Origin: Pseudomonas sp. Irchel s3b2
Lineage (GTDB): Bacteria; Pseudomonadota; Gammaproteobacteria; Pseudomonadales; Pseudomonadaceae
Length of the DNA stretch: 64,000 bases
Direction: 5' to 3'
NCBI RefSeq assembly: GCF_900187445.1
Contig: NZ_FYEB01000004.1
Location: 186,001 to 250,000 of the forward strand
Position numbers and translations under genes: made by a program. Below are positions 17,138 through 27,746 of the stretch, piece by piece; the first letter of the stretch is position 1; every line of letters starts with the position of its first letter. The notes under the pieces were generated by a model. The model saw only the letters and a program-made list of their open reading frames with translations, searched no databases and was not told the origin of the DNA.

Positions 17138-18865
17138 ATGAAGTTTCCAGGAAGATTTACCAGTGGCGTGCTGATGCTGATCTCCAGCTACGCGGCGCTG
17201 GCGCAAAGTGAATTGGATGTGCGGATCAAACCGTCCAACGATGAACTGAAGGCCAATATAGAGGGCTATATCGGTAGTCTCGGCGATCGCGATGAAGAAG
17301 CCTTGCTGCGCTTCAGTCGTGGCGCCGAAGAACAGGCGCGCAAGGCCGCCCAGGCCTTGGGTTATTACCAGCCGCAAATCGACAGCGACGTGAAGGGCGG
17401 CAAGACGCCGCGTCTGGTGCTGAACATCGATCCGGGCGAGCCGATCCATTTGCGCAATGTTACGGTGCGCATCGACGGCCCGGCGGCCTCGTTCAAATCC
17501 TTTCGTGTACCGAAAAGCGACCTGCTGAAACCCGGCGCGGTGCTTAACCATGGTCGTTACGAAGACGCCAAGCGGCTGATCCAGAACCAGGCCTCGCGCT
17601 ACGGTTTTTTCAGTGGGCGCTTCACCCGCCAGAAACTGTTGGTGGACCCGCGTGCCGGCGTCGCCGACATCGAATTGATCTACGACAGCGGCCCGCGCTA
17701 TGCGCTGGGTAAAGTCAGTTTTGAAGGCGACACGCCGTTCGACGAAGACCTGCTGCAACGCATGGTACCGTTCAAGGCCGGTGCGCCCTATGACTCCGAA
17801 CTGATTGCCGAACTCAATCAGGCGCTGCAGTCGAGCGGTTATTTCGAGGGCGTGCGCGTGGACGCGGCGCCGACTGCGTCCAAGGACGACGTGATCCCGG
17901 TGGCGGTCAAACTCGAAACCCGCAAGCCACGGACCATGGGGCTGGGACTGGGTTTTTCCACCGACGTCGGTCCACGGGTCAAAGCCAACTGGACCCGCCA
18001 CTGGGTAAATCCTCAAGGGCACAGTTACGGCTGGGAGGCCGAGATTTCGGCGCCACGGCAGAACGTCGGGCTGTTTTACGACGTTCCGCTGGACCCACCA
18101 TTGACCGACAAACTGCGCTTTGCCGGTGGTTATCAATATGAAGAAATCGCTGGTACCGATACCCTCAGCAAACTGCTGACCCTCGGCCCCGAGTGGCACA
18201 GCAAATTGCCCAGTGGCTGGCAGCGGGTGGTGTCGCTCAAGTGGCAGCACGAGGAATACACACTCGGCGACGACTCAGGGCTCAGCACTTTGCTGATGCC
18301 CGGCGTCAGTTATTCGTACCTGAAAAGCGACAATCGCATCGACCCGCACAACGGTTATCGCCTGCAATTCGACACCAAAGTCGCCAAGGAAGGATTGGGG
18401 TCGGACACCAACCTGATCTACGGCACGGCGCTGGTCAAAGGCCTGACCACAGTTTTCGACAAACACCGCTTGCTCGGTCGGGTGCAGGTCGGCGGCAGCG
18501 CCACCAACGGCTACAAATCGGTGCCGCCGTCCTTGCGCTTCTTCGCCGGTGGCGATCAGAGCGTGCGCGGTTACGACTACCAGAGCCTGTCCCCGGAAAA
18601 CTCCGATGGCGACCGCATCGGTGGCCGCTACATGGTGGCCGGCAGCGTCGAGTATCAATACTCAATCGCCGAAAAATGGCGGGTCGCAACCTTCGTCGAC
18701 CAAGGCAACTCCTTCAACACACTCGAATTGCCGAACCTCAAGACAGGGGTCGGTATCGGCGTACGCTGGGTCTCGCCGGTGGGGCCGATTCGCCTCGACC
18801 TGGCCCACGCGATGGACGACGACGGCGGCATTCGACTGCACTTTTCCATGGGGCCTGAACTGTGA
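17138..18865 (+). CDS. tamA: Translocation and assembly module protein TamA
   Basis: A 575-residue outer-membrane protein of the Omp85 family, the partner of TamB. A signal peptide ends near AALAQ (residue 24). Three POTRA domains occupy roughly 25-265 (for example LDVRIKPSNDELKANIEGYI, LGKVSFEGDTPFDEDLLQRM). A beta-barrel domain with LRFFAGGDQSVRGYDYQSLS, the conserved VRGY loop motif, runs to the C terminus, which ends in a phenylalanine-rich strand (LHFSMGPEL). ATG 17138 is chosen because it begins the signal peptide. Its stop overlaps the GTG start of tamB. Confidence 0.93.
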   Translation: MKFPGRFTSGVLMLISSYAALAQSELDVRIKPSNDELKANIEGYIGSLGDRDEEALLRFSRGAEEQARKAAQALGYYQPQIDSDVKGGKTPRLVLNIDPGEPIHLRNVTVRIDGPAASFKSFRVPKSDLLKPGAVLNHGRYEDAKRLIQNQASRYGFFSGRFTRQKLLVDPRAGVADIELIYDSGPRYALGKVSFEGDTPFDEDLLQRMVPFKAGAPYDSELIAELNQALQSSGYFEGVRVDAAPTASKDDVIPVAVKLETRKPRTMGLGLGFSTDVGPRVKANWTRHWVNPQGHSYGWEAEISAPRQNVGLFYDVPLDPPLTDKLRFAGGYQYEEIAGTDTLSKLLTLGPEWHSKLPSGWQRVVSLKWQHEEYTLGDDSGLSTLLMPGVSYSYLKSDNRIDPHNGYRLQFDTKVAKEGLGSDTNLIYGTALVKGLTTVFDKHRLLGRVQVGGSATNGYKSVPPSLRFFAGGDQSVRGYDYQSLSPENSDGDRIGGRYMVAGSVEYQYSIAEKWRVATFVDQGNSFNTLELPNLKTGVGIGVRWVSPVGPIRLDLAHAMDDDGGIRLHFSMGPEL

Positions 18866-21800
18866 AGCGCGGTTTGAAAATAACGCTGCTGGCAATTCCG
18901 GCGCTGCTGGTGCTGATCGTGCTGACACTGGTCACCGTGCTGGGCACTTCGACGGGCAGTCGTTGGGCGCTCGGGTTTGTGCCGGGTTTGACCGTGGAGA
19001 ATTTCCAGGGGCGCTTGGGTGGGCAGTGGAGCGCCGATCATCTGGTGTGGCAGCAGGACAGCAGTCGGGTTGAGCTGAGCAAAGCGATTTTCGCCTGGTC
19101 GCCGTTGTGTTTGACACGCATGACGCTGTGCATCGAGCAACTGCAGGCCGAGCAGGTCAGCCTGCAATTCCCGCCGGGCGTGGAAGAGGAAAGCAGCGGC
19201 CCGATCAGTCTGCCGGATTTGAAACTGCCGCTGGCTATCGAATTGGGCGACGTCAAGGTTGGCAGCCTGTTGTTCAATGGCAGCGAAGAACTCAAGGGGC
19301 TGCAACTGGCGGCGCACTGGACCGAGAAAGGTTTGCAGATTGACTCAGTGCACTTGCAGCGTGATGAACTGAGCCTGAACCTGTCCGGTCTGTTGCAACC
19401 AAGCGGCAACTGGCCGCTCACCGCTGAAGGCAAACTGACCTTGCCGTCGCCGGCCCCCGAACCCTGGGCACTGGCCTTGAAGGTGGACGGTGATCTGCTG
19501 AAAACCCTGAACCTGAAAGCCGACAGCAGCGGTTATCTGAACGGCCAACTCACTGGCGAGTTGCAACCGCTGGTGGAAAACCTGCCGGCCAAAATGCGCA
19601 TCACTGCCGACAGTTTCAAACCCAGCGCCGAGTTGCCGGACACTCTGCAACTCAATCAACTGGAACTCACCGGCGACGGAGACCTGAAAAACGGTTACCA
19701 GTTGCTCGGCAAAGCCACGTTACCCGCAGAGCAAGGCCCGGTCGCGCTGTTGTTACAAGGCAAGGTCGACGCCAAGGGCGCGCAGATCATCGGTCTCGAT
19801 CTGACGGCCAACGACAAACAAAGCCTCAAGCTCACCGGGCAAGTGGACTGGAGCAAAGGCCTGAGCGCTGATGCAAAAATAGACTGGCTGGATTTCCCGT
19901 GGCACCGTCTCTATCCGTTGATCGACGAGCCGCAAGTGGCACTGCGCAGTTTCAACGGCGAAATCTCATACACCGACGGCAACTACATCGGTAACTTCAA
20001 GGCCTCACTGGATGGCCCGGCCGGTGCATTCAGTCTGAACAGCCCGTTCAGCGGCGACCTGACAAAAATCCACCTGCCGCAATTCAAACTTGAAGCCGGG
20101 CAGGGCAAGGCCGAAGGGCACCTGAGCCTGCAGTTTGCCGACGGTATCGCCTGGGATACGGCGCTGGACCTCTCGGCAATCAACCCGGCGTACTGGCTCG
20201 CGGAGTTGCCTGGCACCTTGGCCGGCCCCTTGCGCAGTAAAGGCGAGATGAAGAATGAAAAGCTCAGCCTGACCGCCGACCTGGACCTGAAAGGCAAACT
20301 GCGCGGGCAACCGGCGGTGTTGCAAGCCAAAGCCGATGGCGGCGGCGAGCAATGGAACCTCAGTGCACTGCAGATTCGCCTCGGCGACAACAGCATCAAC
20401 GGCCAGGGCAGCCTGCAACAGAAACTCGCCGGCCAGATTGACATCAAACTGCCGCGCCTGGCCCAGCTCTGGCCGCAACTGCGCGGTCAGCTCAATGGCC
20501 GGGTCGATGTCGCCGGCACGCTCAAAGCGCCACAAGGCAAACTCGGCCTGCAAGGCACGCAACTGGCCTTCGAAGACCATCGCCTGCAAAGCCTCAATCT
20601 GGACGCCACCCTCGACAGCGCTCAGCGGGCGAAGATCGACCTCAAGGGCAGCGGCATTCAGACCGGTGATTCGTCGCTGGGCACCTTGACCGCCAGCGGT
20701 CAGGGCGACATCAAAAACCAGAAACTTGCCCTCGATCTGCAAGGGCCGAAGTTGAAACTGGCGCTCGGTCTCGACGGCACGCTGGACAAGGGCAATTGGC
20801 GTGGGCGTCTGGCCAGTGGCAATATCCAGGCTGGCGGTCAGGACTGGAAACTGCAAAATCCGGCGAAGCTCGAGCGCCTGGCGGACGGCAAAATCAACTT
20901 TGGTGCCCATTGCTGGATGTCCGGCCCGGCCAGCCTGTGCGGCGAAGATCAGCGCTTGATGCCCGAGCCGAAGCTGCGTTACCACCTCAAGCAATTTCCT
21001 ATCGACAGCCTGGCGCAATGGTTGCCAAAGGATTTCGCCTGGAAGGGCAAGCTTAACGCCGACCTGCAACTGGACTTGCCGGCCAGCGGCCCGAATGGCC
21101 AGATCAGCATCGATGCCAGCGGCGGCACTTTGCGTATGCGCGAGAAGGAGCAATGGCTGGACTTCCCGTACCAGACCCTGAAGCTCACCAGCAAACTCAC
21201 ACCAAAGCGCATCGACACCGACCTCAACTTTGTCGGCGGCAAGCTCGGTGAACTGATGGTTCAGGCGCAGATCAACCCGCTGCCAAAGAATAAACCGCTG
21301 ACCGGTTCATTCCGCCTCAGTGGTCTGGACTTGTCGGTGGCGCGGCCGTTTGTGCCGATGGTCGAGAAACTCACCGGGCATTTGAGCGGCAGCGGAACAT
21401 TGTCCGGCGGACTGCTGGCGCCGCTGGTCAACGGCAACCTTGCGCTGCGCGACGGTGAAATCTCCGGGCCTGAACTGCCGATGGCGCTCGAAGCCTTGCA
21501 ACTTCAAGCCGTGATTGCCGGCGAAACCGTGCAACTGAACGGCGGCTGGAAAAGCGGCAAGACCGGGCAGGGCAGCCTTAATGGCAACATTGCCTGGGGC
21601 CAGGCGCTGGTGGTGGATCTGGCGCTCAAGGGCTCGCAGTTGCCGGTCACCGTTGAGCCCTATGCTGCGCTGGAAGTCGCGCCGGACCTGAAAATCTCCA
21701 TGAAAGACGACAGACTGGCGATCGTCGGCAAGGTGCTGGTGCCCAAGGGCGAAATCACCGTGCGCGAGCTACCGCCGTCGACGGTCAAGGTCTCCGATGA

Positions 21801-22536
21801 CACGGTGATCGTCGGTCAGCAGACCGAAGAGGGCAAACCGCCGATGGCCATGGCGATGGACATCGATGTGGTGGTGGGGGAGGACAAGCTGAGCTTTACC
21901 GGGTTTGGCCTGACCGCCAACCTGCAAGGTCATGTGCACATTGGCGACAACATGGACACCCGTGGCGAGCTGTGGCTCAACGACGGGCGTTATCGCGCCT
22001 ATGGCCAGCGACTGACGGTGCGCCGGGCGCGCTTGTTGTTTGCGGGGCCGATCGATCAGCCGTATCTGGACATCGAAGCGATTCGTCAGACCGACGATGT
22101 GATCGCCGGCATTCGGTTGAGCGGCAGCGCCGAGCAGCCGACCACGCAGATCTTTTCCGAACCGGCGATGAGTCAGGAGCAGGCGTTGTCCTATCTGGTG
22201 CTGGGGCGTCCGCTGAGTACCACCGGTGAAGACAACAACATGCTCGCCCAAGCCGCCCTCGGGTTGGGTTTGATGGGCAGTTCCGGAGTGACCAGCGGCT
22301 TGGCCAAGAATTTGGGTATTCAGGATTTCCAGCTCGATACCCAAGGCAGCGGCGCCAGCACCGCGGTGGTGGCCAGTGGCAACATCACCGAGAAGCTCAG
22401 CCTGCGTTATGGCGTCGGGGTGTTCGAGCCGGCCAATACCATTGCCTTGCGCTACAAGCTGAGCAAAAAGGTCTACCTCGAAGCCGCCAGCGGCGTGGCC
22501 AGTTCGCTGGACATCTTCTATAAGCGGGATTTCTAG
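18862..22536 (+). CDS. tamB: Translocation and assembly module protein TamB
   Basis: A 1224-residue inner-membrane-anchored protein spanning the periplasm. Residues 7-29 form the N-terminal signal anchor (ITLLAIPALLVLIVLTLVTV). A long repetitive beta-rich region follows, and the C-terminal DUF490 domain (about 880-1224) ends DIFYKRDF. It works with TamA in outer-membrane protein assembly and, in the wider AsmA-like family, in phospholipid transport. It starts with GTG, overlapping the tamA stop (GTGA), so the two are translationally coupled. Confidence 0.94.
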   Translation: MKRGLKITLLAIPALLVLIVLTLVTVLGTSTGSRWALGFVPGLTVENFQGRLGGQWSADHLVWQQDSSRVELSKAIFAWSPLCLTRMTLCIEQLQAEQVSLQFPPGVEEESSGPISLPDLKLPLAIELGDVKVGSLLFNGSEELKGLQLAAHWTEKGLQIDSVHLQRDELSLNLSGLLQPSGNWPLTAEGKLTLPSPAPEPWALALKVDGDLLKTLNLKADSSGYLNGQLTGELQPLVENLPAKMRITADSFKPSAELPDTLQLNQLELTGDGDLKNGYQLLGKATLPAEQGPVALLLQGKVDAKGAQIIGLDLTANDKQSLKLTGQVDWSKGLSADAKIDWLDFPWHRLYPLIDEPQVALRSFNGEISYTDGNYIGNFKASLDGPAGAFSLNSPFSGDLTKIHLPQFKLEAGQGKAEGHLSLQFADGIAWDTALDLSAINPAYWLAELPGTLAGPLRSKGEMKNEKLSLTADLDLKGKLRGQPAVLQAKADGGGEQWNLSALQIRLGDNSINGQGSLQQKLAGQIDIKLPRLAQLWPQLRGQLNGRVDVAGTLKAPQGKLGLQGTQLAFEDHRLQSLNLDATLDSAQRAKIDLKGSGIQTGDSSLGTLTASGQGDIKNQKLALDLQGPKLKLALGLDGTLDKGNWRGRLASGNIQAGGQDWKLQNPAKLERLADGKINFGAHCWMSGPASLCGEDQRLMPEPKLRYHLKQFPIDSLAQWLPKDFAWKGKLNADLQLDLPASGPNGQISIDASGGTLRMREKEQWLDFPYQTLKLTSKLTPKRIDTDLNFVGGKLGELMVQAQINPLPKNKPLTGSFRLSGLDLSVARPFVPMVEKLTGHLSGSGTLSGGLLAPLVNGNLALRDGEISGPELPMALEALQLQAVIAGETVQLNGGWKSGKTGQGSLNGNIAWGQALVVDLALKGSQLPVTVEPYAALEVAPDLKISMKDDRLAIVGKVLVPKGEITVRELPPSTVKVSDDTVIVGQQTEEGKPPMAMAMDIDVVVGEDKLSFTGFGLTANLQGHVHIGDNMDTRGELWLNDGRYRAYGQRLTVRRARLLFAGPIDQPYLDIEAIRQTDDVIAGIRLSGSAEQPTTQIFSEPAMSQEQALSYLVLGRPLSTTGEDNNMLAQAALGLGLMGSSGVTSGLAKNLGIQDFQLDTQGSGASTAVVASGNITEKLSLRYGVGVFEPANTIALRYKLSKKVYLEAASGVASSLDIFYKRDF

Positions 22537-22569
22537 GTCCCGTCTCCCCTTTAATACCGAGTCGCTCCA

Positions 22570-22592
22570 TTCGCTGGCAAGCCAGCTCCTAC
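22570..22592. repeat. Single REP half-element
   Basis: TTCGCTGGCAAGCCAGCTCC TAC, one arm of the CTGGCTTGCCAGCG-type REP, with no inverted partner nearby. It sits between the tamB stop and a transporter remnant. Confidence 0.7.
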
Positions 22593-22594
22593 GG

Positions 22595-22777
22595 GTGCCG
22601 GCCTTGAACACGCTGGGCGGGGCGGGTAACCCGGCCTACGCGCAGCTGGATCATGTGCTGACCAGTCAGGCGTACATGCTCTCCACCGTGGATTACTTCA
22701 CGTTGCTCGGGTGGGCATTCATGGGGTTGATTCTGCTGGTGTGGCTGGCGAAACCGCCGTTTGCGGCGAAGGCGGGC
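22595..22777 (+). pseudogene. C-terminal remnant of a DHA2/EmrB-type MFS efflux transporter
   Basis: About 60 codons remain open and encode AQLDHVLTSQAYMLSTVDYF, then a hydrophobic helix (LGWAFMGLILLVWLAKPPF). This resembles the last periplasmic loop and final membrane segment of 14-helix drug transporters. No start or upstream transporter sequence exists: the frame is preceded by a REP half-element and followed directly by another palindrome (22791-22901). The rest of the gene was probably lost by deletion between repeats. The family assignment is from memory of DHA2 C termini, not a search. Confidence 0.6.
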
Positions 22778-22790
22778 CCGGAGCCCGGAA

Positions 22791-22901
22791 GATCGTTCCC
22801 ACGCTCCGCGTGGGAATGCAGCCCGGGACGCTCCGCGTCCCATTCAAAGCCGAACGCAGAGCGTCCGTTGAGGCATTCCCACGCAGAGCGTGGGAACGAT
22901 C
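22791..22901. repeat. Composite of a third palindrome family
   Basis: Outer arms GATCGTTCCCACGCTCCGCG TGGGAATGC (22791-22819) and GCATTCCCACGCAGAGCGTG GGAACGATC enclose an inner pair, GGGACGCTCCGCGTCCC and GAACGCAGAGCGTCCG. A short perfect copy occurs at 55194-55224. It ends a few bases before the lpxH stop and could serve as that transcript's terminator. Confidence 0.75.
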
Positions 22902-22908
22902 GGGTCGA

Positions 22909-23661
22909 TTAGGCAGAAGGTGCTGCCAGTTGTGGCGGCGGGGTGAAATCAAACGGCGCCAACGCAAACCCTTGCTCATCCACCTGCAACGCCCAGCCCT
23001 GACGATCCCAATCCCCTAATACAATGCGTTTGGCCGACTGCTCGCCAATCTGCAATTTGTGTATGGCGGGGCGATGGGTGTGCCCGTGGATCAAGGTTTT
23101 CACGCCATATTGCTGCATGATCCGCGGCACTTCTTCCAGCGTGACATCGACAATGTCATTGGCCTTCATACGCGTTTGCGTGCGGCTTTCATTGCGCAGC
23201 TTGCGCGCCAGTTTATGGCGAGTACGCAAGGGCAGATGTCGCAGGATGAACAGGGCGATCGGGTTGCGCAGATAACGACGCAGCTTCATATACGCTTCGT
23301 CACGGGTGCAGAGGCTGTCGCCGTGCATCAACAGCACCGGCTCGCCGTAAAACTGCACGACACTCGGGTCCTTCAGCAATGTACAGCCCGCCTGTTTGCA
23401 GAAGGCCTGACCAAGCATGAAGTCGCGATTGCCGTGCATCAGAAAAATGGCCGTGCCGCTGTCGCTAAGTTCGCGCAGGGCCTGGCAGATGGAACGCTGG
23501 AACGGCGTCATGGCATCGTCGCCAATCCACGCCTCGAAAAAGTCGCCCAAAATGTACAACGCACTCGCTGAGCGGGCACGTCTAGCGAGCAAATCCAGAA
23601 ACGCCCGGGTAATGTCCGGGCGCTCCTCTTCCAGATGCAAGTCTGAAATCAGCAGTATCAC
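22909..23661 (-). CDS. lpxH: UDP-2,3-diacylglucosamine diphosphatase LpxH
   Basis: A 250-residue Mn-dependent calcineurin-like hydrolase that forms lipid X in lipid A synthesis at the inner membrane. The metal-binding motifs appear in order: [11 protein letters not shown] (near residue 6), [21 protein letters not shown], and [10 protein letters not shown] near 195. The start overlaps the ppiB stop by four bases, so the two are cotranscribed. Confidence 0.95.
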   Translation of the reverse strand: MILLISDLHLEEERPDITRAFLDLLARRARSASALYILGDFFEAWIGDDAMTPFQRSICQALRELSDSGTAIFLMHGNRDFMLGQAFCKQAGCTLLKDPSVVQFYGEPVLLMHGDSLCTRDEAYMKLRRYLRNPIALFILRHLPLRTRHKLARKLRNESRTQTRMKANDIVDVTLEEVPRIMQQYGVKTLIHGHTHRPAIHKLQIGEQSAKRIVLGDWDRQGWALQVDEQGFALAPFDFTPPPQLAAPSA

Positions 23662-24161
23662 TCAATGATCTCGGCTTTCTCGATGATCACGTCTTCTGCG
23701 GGTACGTCCTGGTGGCCGGCTTTGGAAGTGGTGGCCACGCCTTTGATCTTGTCGACCACGTCGGTGCCTTCGACTACTTTGGCGAATACAGCATAGCCCC
23801 AACCCTGAGTGGTTTTGCCGCTGTGGTTCAGGAAGCTGTTGTCAGCCACGTTGATGAAGAACTGGGCGGAAGCCGAATGTGGCTCCATGGTGCGGGCCAT
23901 GGCTACGCTGTACTTCACGTTCGGCAGGCCGTTGTCGGCTTCGTTCTGGATGCTTGGGCGCTTGTCTTTCTTTTCTTTCATGCCTGGCTCAAAACCGCCG
24001 CCCTGGATCATGAAGTTGCCGATAACGCGGTGGAAAACGGTGTTTTCGTAGTGACCGGCTTTGACGTACTCGATGAAGTTGGCCACGGTGATCGGGGCTT
24101 TCTCAGCGTTCAGTTCCAGGACGATGTCGCCGAAGTTGGTAGTCAGTTTGACTTGGGTCAT
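23658..24161 (-). CDS. ppiB: Peptidyl-prolyl cis-trans isomerase B (cyclophilin)
   Basis: A 167-residue cytoplasmic cyclophilin. The active-site arginine is in [19 protein letters not shown], and [11 protein letters not shown] follows. No signal peptide is seen, which separates it from periplasmic PpiA. It heads the ppiB-lpxH unit, divergent from glnS across 262 bp. Confidence 0.94.
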   Translation of the reverse strand: MTQVKLTTNFGDIVLELNAEKAPITVANFIEYVKAGHYENTVFHRVIGNFMIQGGGFEPGMKEKKDKRPSIQNEADNGLPNVKYSVAMARTMEPHSASAQFFINVADNSFLNHSGKTTQGWGYAVFAKVVEGTDVVDKIKGVATTSKAGHQDVPAEDVIIEKAEIIE

Positions 24162-24321
24162 GATCTGTACTCGTTCTATGAATTCGTGGGTTTCGGGGCG
24201 CGCTGGCCCTCAACCAGTCCGGCCAGTGGCGGCCAAGGCACGCAGTTTAGCGTGCCGGGCGCGAATTTCGAGGCTGTTTTTCATTGCCGGCCGATTAAAT
24301 GCAACCGATTGCCGGCCTGCT

Positions 24322-24352
24322 CTGTCAGCCACTTGACAGCATCGGCTATGAT
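24322..24352. promoter_or_regulatory. Inverted repeat and -10-like sequence between ppiB and glnS
   Basis: CTGTCA-N6-TGACAG (24322-24339) is followed by TATGAT (24347-24352) on the plus strand, about 70 bp before the glnS start. It may be part of the glnS promoter; the spacing of the possible -35 elements (19 or 8 nt) is not ideal, so this is only a candidate. Confidence 0.3.
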
Positions 24353-24423
24353 AAGCCCCTTTGATTTATAACAGCCGCTTTGATTTGGCCAACTGGCCGC
24401 GCACTTGTACGTTCAAGGATCCT

Positions 24424-26121
24424 ATGAGCAAGCCCACTGTCGACCCTACCTCGAATTCCAAGACCGGCCCTGCCGTGCCGGTCAATTTCCTGCGCCCGAT
24501 CATCCAGGCGGACCTGGACTCGGGTAAGCACACGCAGATCGTCACTCGTTTCCCGCCTGAGCCCAACGGCTACCTGCACATCGGTCACGCCAAGTCGATC
24601 TGTGTGAACTTCGGTCTGGCCCAGGAATTCGGCGGCGTCACGCACCTGCGTTTCGACGACACCAACCCGGCCAAGGAAGACCAGGAATACATCGACGCGA
24701 TCGAAAGCGACGTCAAATGGCTGGGCTTTGAGTGGTCCGGTGAAGTGCGCTATGCCTCGCAGTATTTCGACCAGTTGCACGACTGGGCGGTAGAGCTGAT
24801 CAAGGCCGGCAAGGCTTATGTCGACGACCTGAGCCCTGAACAGGCCAAGGAATATCGCGGCACGCTGACCGAACCGGGCAAAAACAGCCCATTCCGTGAC
24901 CGCTCCGTGGAAGAAAACCTCGACTGGTTCGCCCGCATGCGCGCCGGCGAATTCCCGGACGGCGCACGCGTGCTGCGGGCCAAGATCGACATGGCCTCGC
25001 CGAACATGAACCTGCGCGACCCGATCATGTATCGCATCCGTCACGCGCATCACCACCAGACCGGTGACAAGTGGTGCATCTACCCGAACTACGATTTCAC
25101 CCACGGTCAGTCGGATGCCATCGAAGGCATCACCCATTCGATCTGCACCCTGGAGTTCGAAAGCCACCGTCCGCTGTACGACTGGTTCCTCGACAACCTG
25201 CCAGTGCCGGCGCACCCGCGTCAGTACGAGTTCAGCCGCCTGAACCTGAACTACACCATCACCAGCAAGCGCAAGCTCAAGCAACTGGTCGATGAAAAGC
25301 ACGTCAACGGCTGGGACGATCCGCGCATGTCCACGCTGTCGGGCTTCCGCCGCCGTGGCTACACGCCGAAATCGATCCGCAACTTCTGCGAAATGATCGG
25401 CACCAACCGTTCCGACGGCGTAGTCGATTTCGGCATGCTCGAATTCAGCATCCGTGACGACCTCGACCATAGCGCCCCACGCGCCATGTGCGTGTTGCGT
25501 CCGCTCAAAGTCGTGATCACCAACTACCCGGAAGGCCAGGTCGAAAACCTCGAATTGGCGTGCCACCCGAAAGAAGACATGGGCGTGCGCGTTCTGCCGT
25601 TCGCCCGTGAGCTCTACATCGACCGTGAAGACTTCATGGAAGAGCCGCCAAAAGGCTACAAGCGCCTGGAACCGAACGGCGAAGTGCGTCTGCGCGGCAG
25701 CTACGTGATCCGTGCCGACGAAGCGATCAAGGACGCCGATGGCAACATCGTCGAACTGCGTTGCTCCTACGATCCGGAAACCCTGGGCAAGAACCCGGAA
25801 GGCCGCAAGGTCAAAGGCGTGGTGCACTGGGTGCCGGCCGCGGCCAGCGTCGAATGCGAAGTGCGTCTGTACGATCGCCTGTTCCGTTCGGCCAACCCTG
25901 AAAAGGCCGAAGACAGCGCCAGTTTCCTGGACAACATCAACCCTGACTCGCTGCAAGTCCTCACCGGTTGTCGTGCCGAGCCTTCGCTTGGCAATGCACA
26001 GCCGGAAGACCGTTTCCAGTTCGAGCGCGAAGGTTACTTCGTCGCGGATATCAAGGACTCGAAGCCCGGTCATCCGGTGTTCAACCGTACCGTGACCTTG
26101 CGTGATTCGTGGGGCCAGTGA
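24424..26121 (+). CDS. glnS: Glutaminyl-tRNA synthetase
   Basis: A 565-residue class I synthetase charging tRNA-Gln. The HIGH motif is in [20 protein letters not shown] and the KMSKS-like motif is [11 protein letters not shown]. The C-terminal anticodon-binding beta-barrels follow (about 345-565). ATG 24424 (MSKPTVDP) gives the normal length and is preceded by AAGGATCCT. It is followed after 15 bp by cysS in the same direction. Confidence 0.97.
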   Translation: MSKPTVDPTSNSKTGPAVPVNFLRPIIQADLDSGKHTQIVTRFPPEPNGYLHIGHAKSICVNFGLAQEFGGVTHLRFDDTNPAKEDQEYIDAIESDVKWLGFEWSGEVRYASQYFDQLHDWAVELIKAGKAYVDDLSPEQAKEYRGTLTEPGKNSPFRDRSVEENLDWFARMRAGEFPDGARVLRAKIDMASPNMNLRDPIMYRIRHAHHHQTGDKWCIYPNYDFTHGQSDAIEGITHSICTLEFESHRPLYDWFLDNLPVPAHPRQYEFSRLNLNYTITSKRKLKQLVDEKHVNGWDDPRMSTLSGFRRRGYTPKSIRNFCEMIGTNRSDGVVDFGMLEFSIRDDLDHSAPRAMCVLRPLKVVITNYPEGQVENLELACHPKEDMGVRVLPFARELYIDREDFMEEPPKGYKRLEPNGEVRLRGSYVIRADEAIKDADGNIVELRCSYDPETLGKNPEGRKVKGVVHWVPAAASVECEVRLYDRLFRSANPEKAEDSASFLDNINPDSLQVLTGCRAEPSLGNAQPEDRFQFEREGYFVADIKDSKPGHPVFNRTVTLRDSWGQ

Positions 26122-26136
26122 TTCAAGGAAACTAAA

Positions 26137-27519
26137 GTGCTTACGATCTACAACACGCTCACCAAGAGCAAAGAAGTCTTCAAGCCTCTGGATGGCAACA
26201 ATGTGCGCATGTACGTCTGCGGGATGACCGTGTACGACTACTGCCACATTGGCCATGGCCGCAGCATGGTCGCGTTCGACCTGGTGACCCGCTGGTTGCG
26301 GTTCAGCGGTTATAACCTGACTTATGTGCGCAACATCACCGACATTGAAGACAAGATCATCAATCGGGCGAAGGAGAACGGCGAGCCGTTCGACGCGCTG
26401 ACCGAGCGCATGATCACCGCGATGCACGAGGACGAGGCGCGCCTCAACATCCTCAAGCCGGACATGGAACCGCGAGCTACCGATCACATCGCTGGCATGC
26501 AGAGCATGATCCAGACCCTGATCGACAAGGGCTATGCCTACGCACCGGGCAATGGCGACGTGTACTACCGCGTCGCCAAGTTCATGGGCTACGGCAAGCT
26601 GTCGCGCAAGAAGATCGAAGACCTGCGCATTGGCGCACGGATCGAAGTCGACGAGTCGAAACAGGACCCGCTGGACTTCGTACTGTGGAAAGGCGCCAAG
26701 CCGGGCGAGCCGAGCTGGCCTTCGCCGTGGGGCGACGGACGTCCGGGCTGGCACATCGAGTGCTCGGTGATGTCGACCTGCTGCCTCGGTGAGACCTTCG
26801 ACATTCATGGCGGCGGCAGCGACCTCGAGTTTCCGCACCATGAAAACGAAATCGCCCAGAGCGAAGCAGCCACCGGCAAGACCTACGCCAACGCGTGGAT
26901 GCATTGCGGCATGATTCGCATCAATGGCGAGAAGATGTCCAAGTCCTTGAACAACTTCTTCACCATTCGCGATGTGCTGGAAAAGTACCACCCGGAAGTC
27001 GTGCGTTACCTGCTGGTATCGAGCCACTACCGCAGCGCAATCAACTATTCGGAAGACAACCTCAAGGACGCCAAGGGCGCACTCGAGCGTTTCTACCATG
27101 CGTTGAAAGGCCTGCCGAATGTGGCGCCGGCTGGTGGCGAAGCCTTCGTCGAGCGTTTCACTCAGGTGATGAACGACGATTTCGGCACGCCGGAAGCCTG
27201 CGCGGTGCTGTTTGAGATGGTCCGCGAGATCAACCGCCTGCGCGAGAGCGATCTCGATGCGGCGGCGGGTTTGGCGGCTCGTTTGAAAGAATTGGCCAGC
27301 GTGCTGGGTGTGTTGCAACTCGAGGCCGATGACTTCCTGCAGGCCGGTGCCGAAGGGCGCGTGGACGCAGCCGAAGTCGAGGCGCTGATTGCTGCACGTC
27401 TGGCAGCTCGTGCCGGTAAAGACTGGGCCGAATCCGACCGCATCCGCGACCAGCTCACCGCCATGGGCGTGGTGCTGGAAGACGGCAAGGGCGGGACGAC
27501 CTGGCGTCTGGCTGACTGA
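26137..27519 (+). CDS. cysS: Cysteinyl-tRNA synthetase
   Basis: A 460-residue class I synthetase. [20 protein letters not shown] contains both the first zinc cysteine and the HIGH motif, and [16 protein letters not shown] is the KMSKS loop. [11 protein letters not shown] and [15 protein letters not shown] supply the other zinc ligands. It starts with GTG ([10 protein letters not shown]) 15 bp after glnS, preceded by AAGGAAACTAAA. A terminator follows directly. Confidence 0.97.
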   Translation: MLTIYNTLTKSKEVFKPLDGNNVRMYVCGMTVYDYCHIGHGRSMVAFDLVTRWLRFSGYNLTYVRNITDIEDKIINRAKENGEPFDALTERMITAMHEDEARLNILKPDMEPRATDHIAGMQSMIQTLIDKGYAYAPGNGDVYYRVAKFMGYGKLSRKKIEDLRIGARIEVDESKQDPLDFVLWKGAKPGEPSWPSPWGDGRPGWHIECSVMSTCCLGETFDIHGGGSDLEFPHHENEIAQSEAATGKTYANAWMHCGMIRINGEKMSKSLNNFFTIRDVLEKYHPEVVRYLLVSSHYRSAINYSEDNLKDAKGALERFYHALKGLPNVAPAGGEAFVERFTQVMNDDFGTPEACAVLFEMVREINRLRESDLDAAAGLAARLKELASVLGVLQLEADDFLQAGAEGRVDAAEVEALIAARLAARAGKDWAESDRIRDQLTAMGVVLEDGKGGTTWRLAD

Positions 27520-27552
27520 TTGCTTGATTGGCTACGCCTTTCACAAAAACAG

Positions 27553-27577
27553 AAACCCGCCTTGTGCGGGTTTTTGT
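27553..27577 (+). terminator. Rho-independent terminator after cysS
   Basis: Perfect 8-bp stem AAACCCGC/GCGGGTTT with loop CTTGT and a following T run, 33 bp beyond the cysS stop. Confidence 0.88.
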
Positions 27578-27611
27578 TTGTGGGTTGAGCGTAGTGAGGC
27601 GGTGTCTGGGC

Positions 27612-27712
27612 TGACGTCTTCGCGGGCAAGCCTCGCTCCTACAGGGATCGCGTCGCTCACGATATTGGCGAATGGCGCGGTCCCTGTAGGAGCGAGGCTT
27701 GCCCGCGAATGT
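27612..27712. repeat. REP pair in tail-to-tail order with extended palindrome
   Basis: Inverted GAGGCTTGCCCGCGAA-type REPs whose GTAGG ends face inward. The palindrome continues beyond REP into CTACAGGGATCGCG and CGCGGTCCCTGTAG. It lies between the cysS terminator and the end of the sigma-54 activator. Confidence 0.8.
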
Positions 27713-27746
27713 TCTCAAGTCGAACGCCGCCAGTGCGGCTCACTCG

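Noticed and set aside
24346..27318. A 990-codon minus-strand open frame opposite glnS and cysS
   Set aside because: Antisense of two essential synthetases with all motifs present; the frame is open only because of third-position GC bias.
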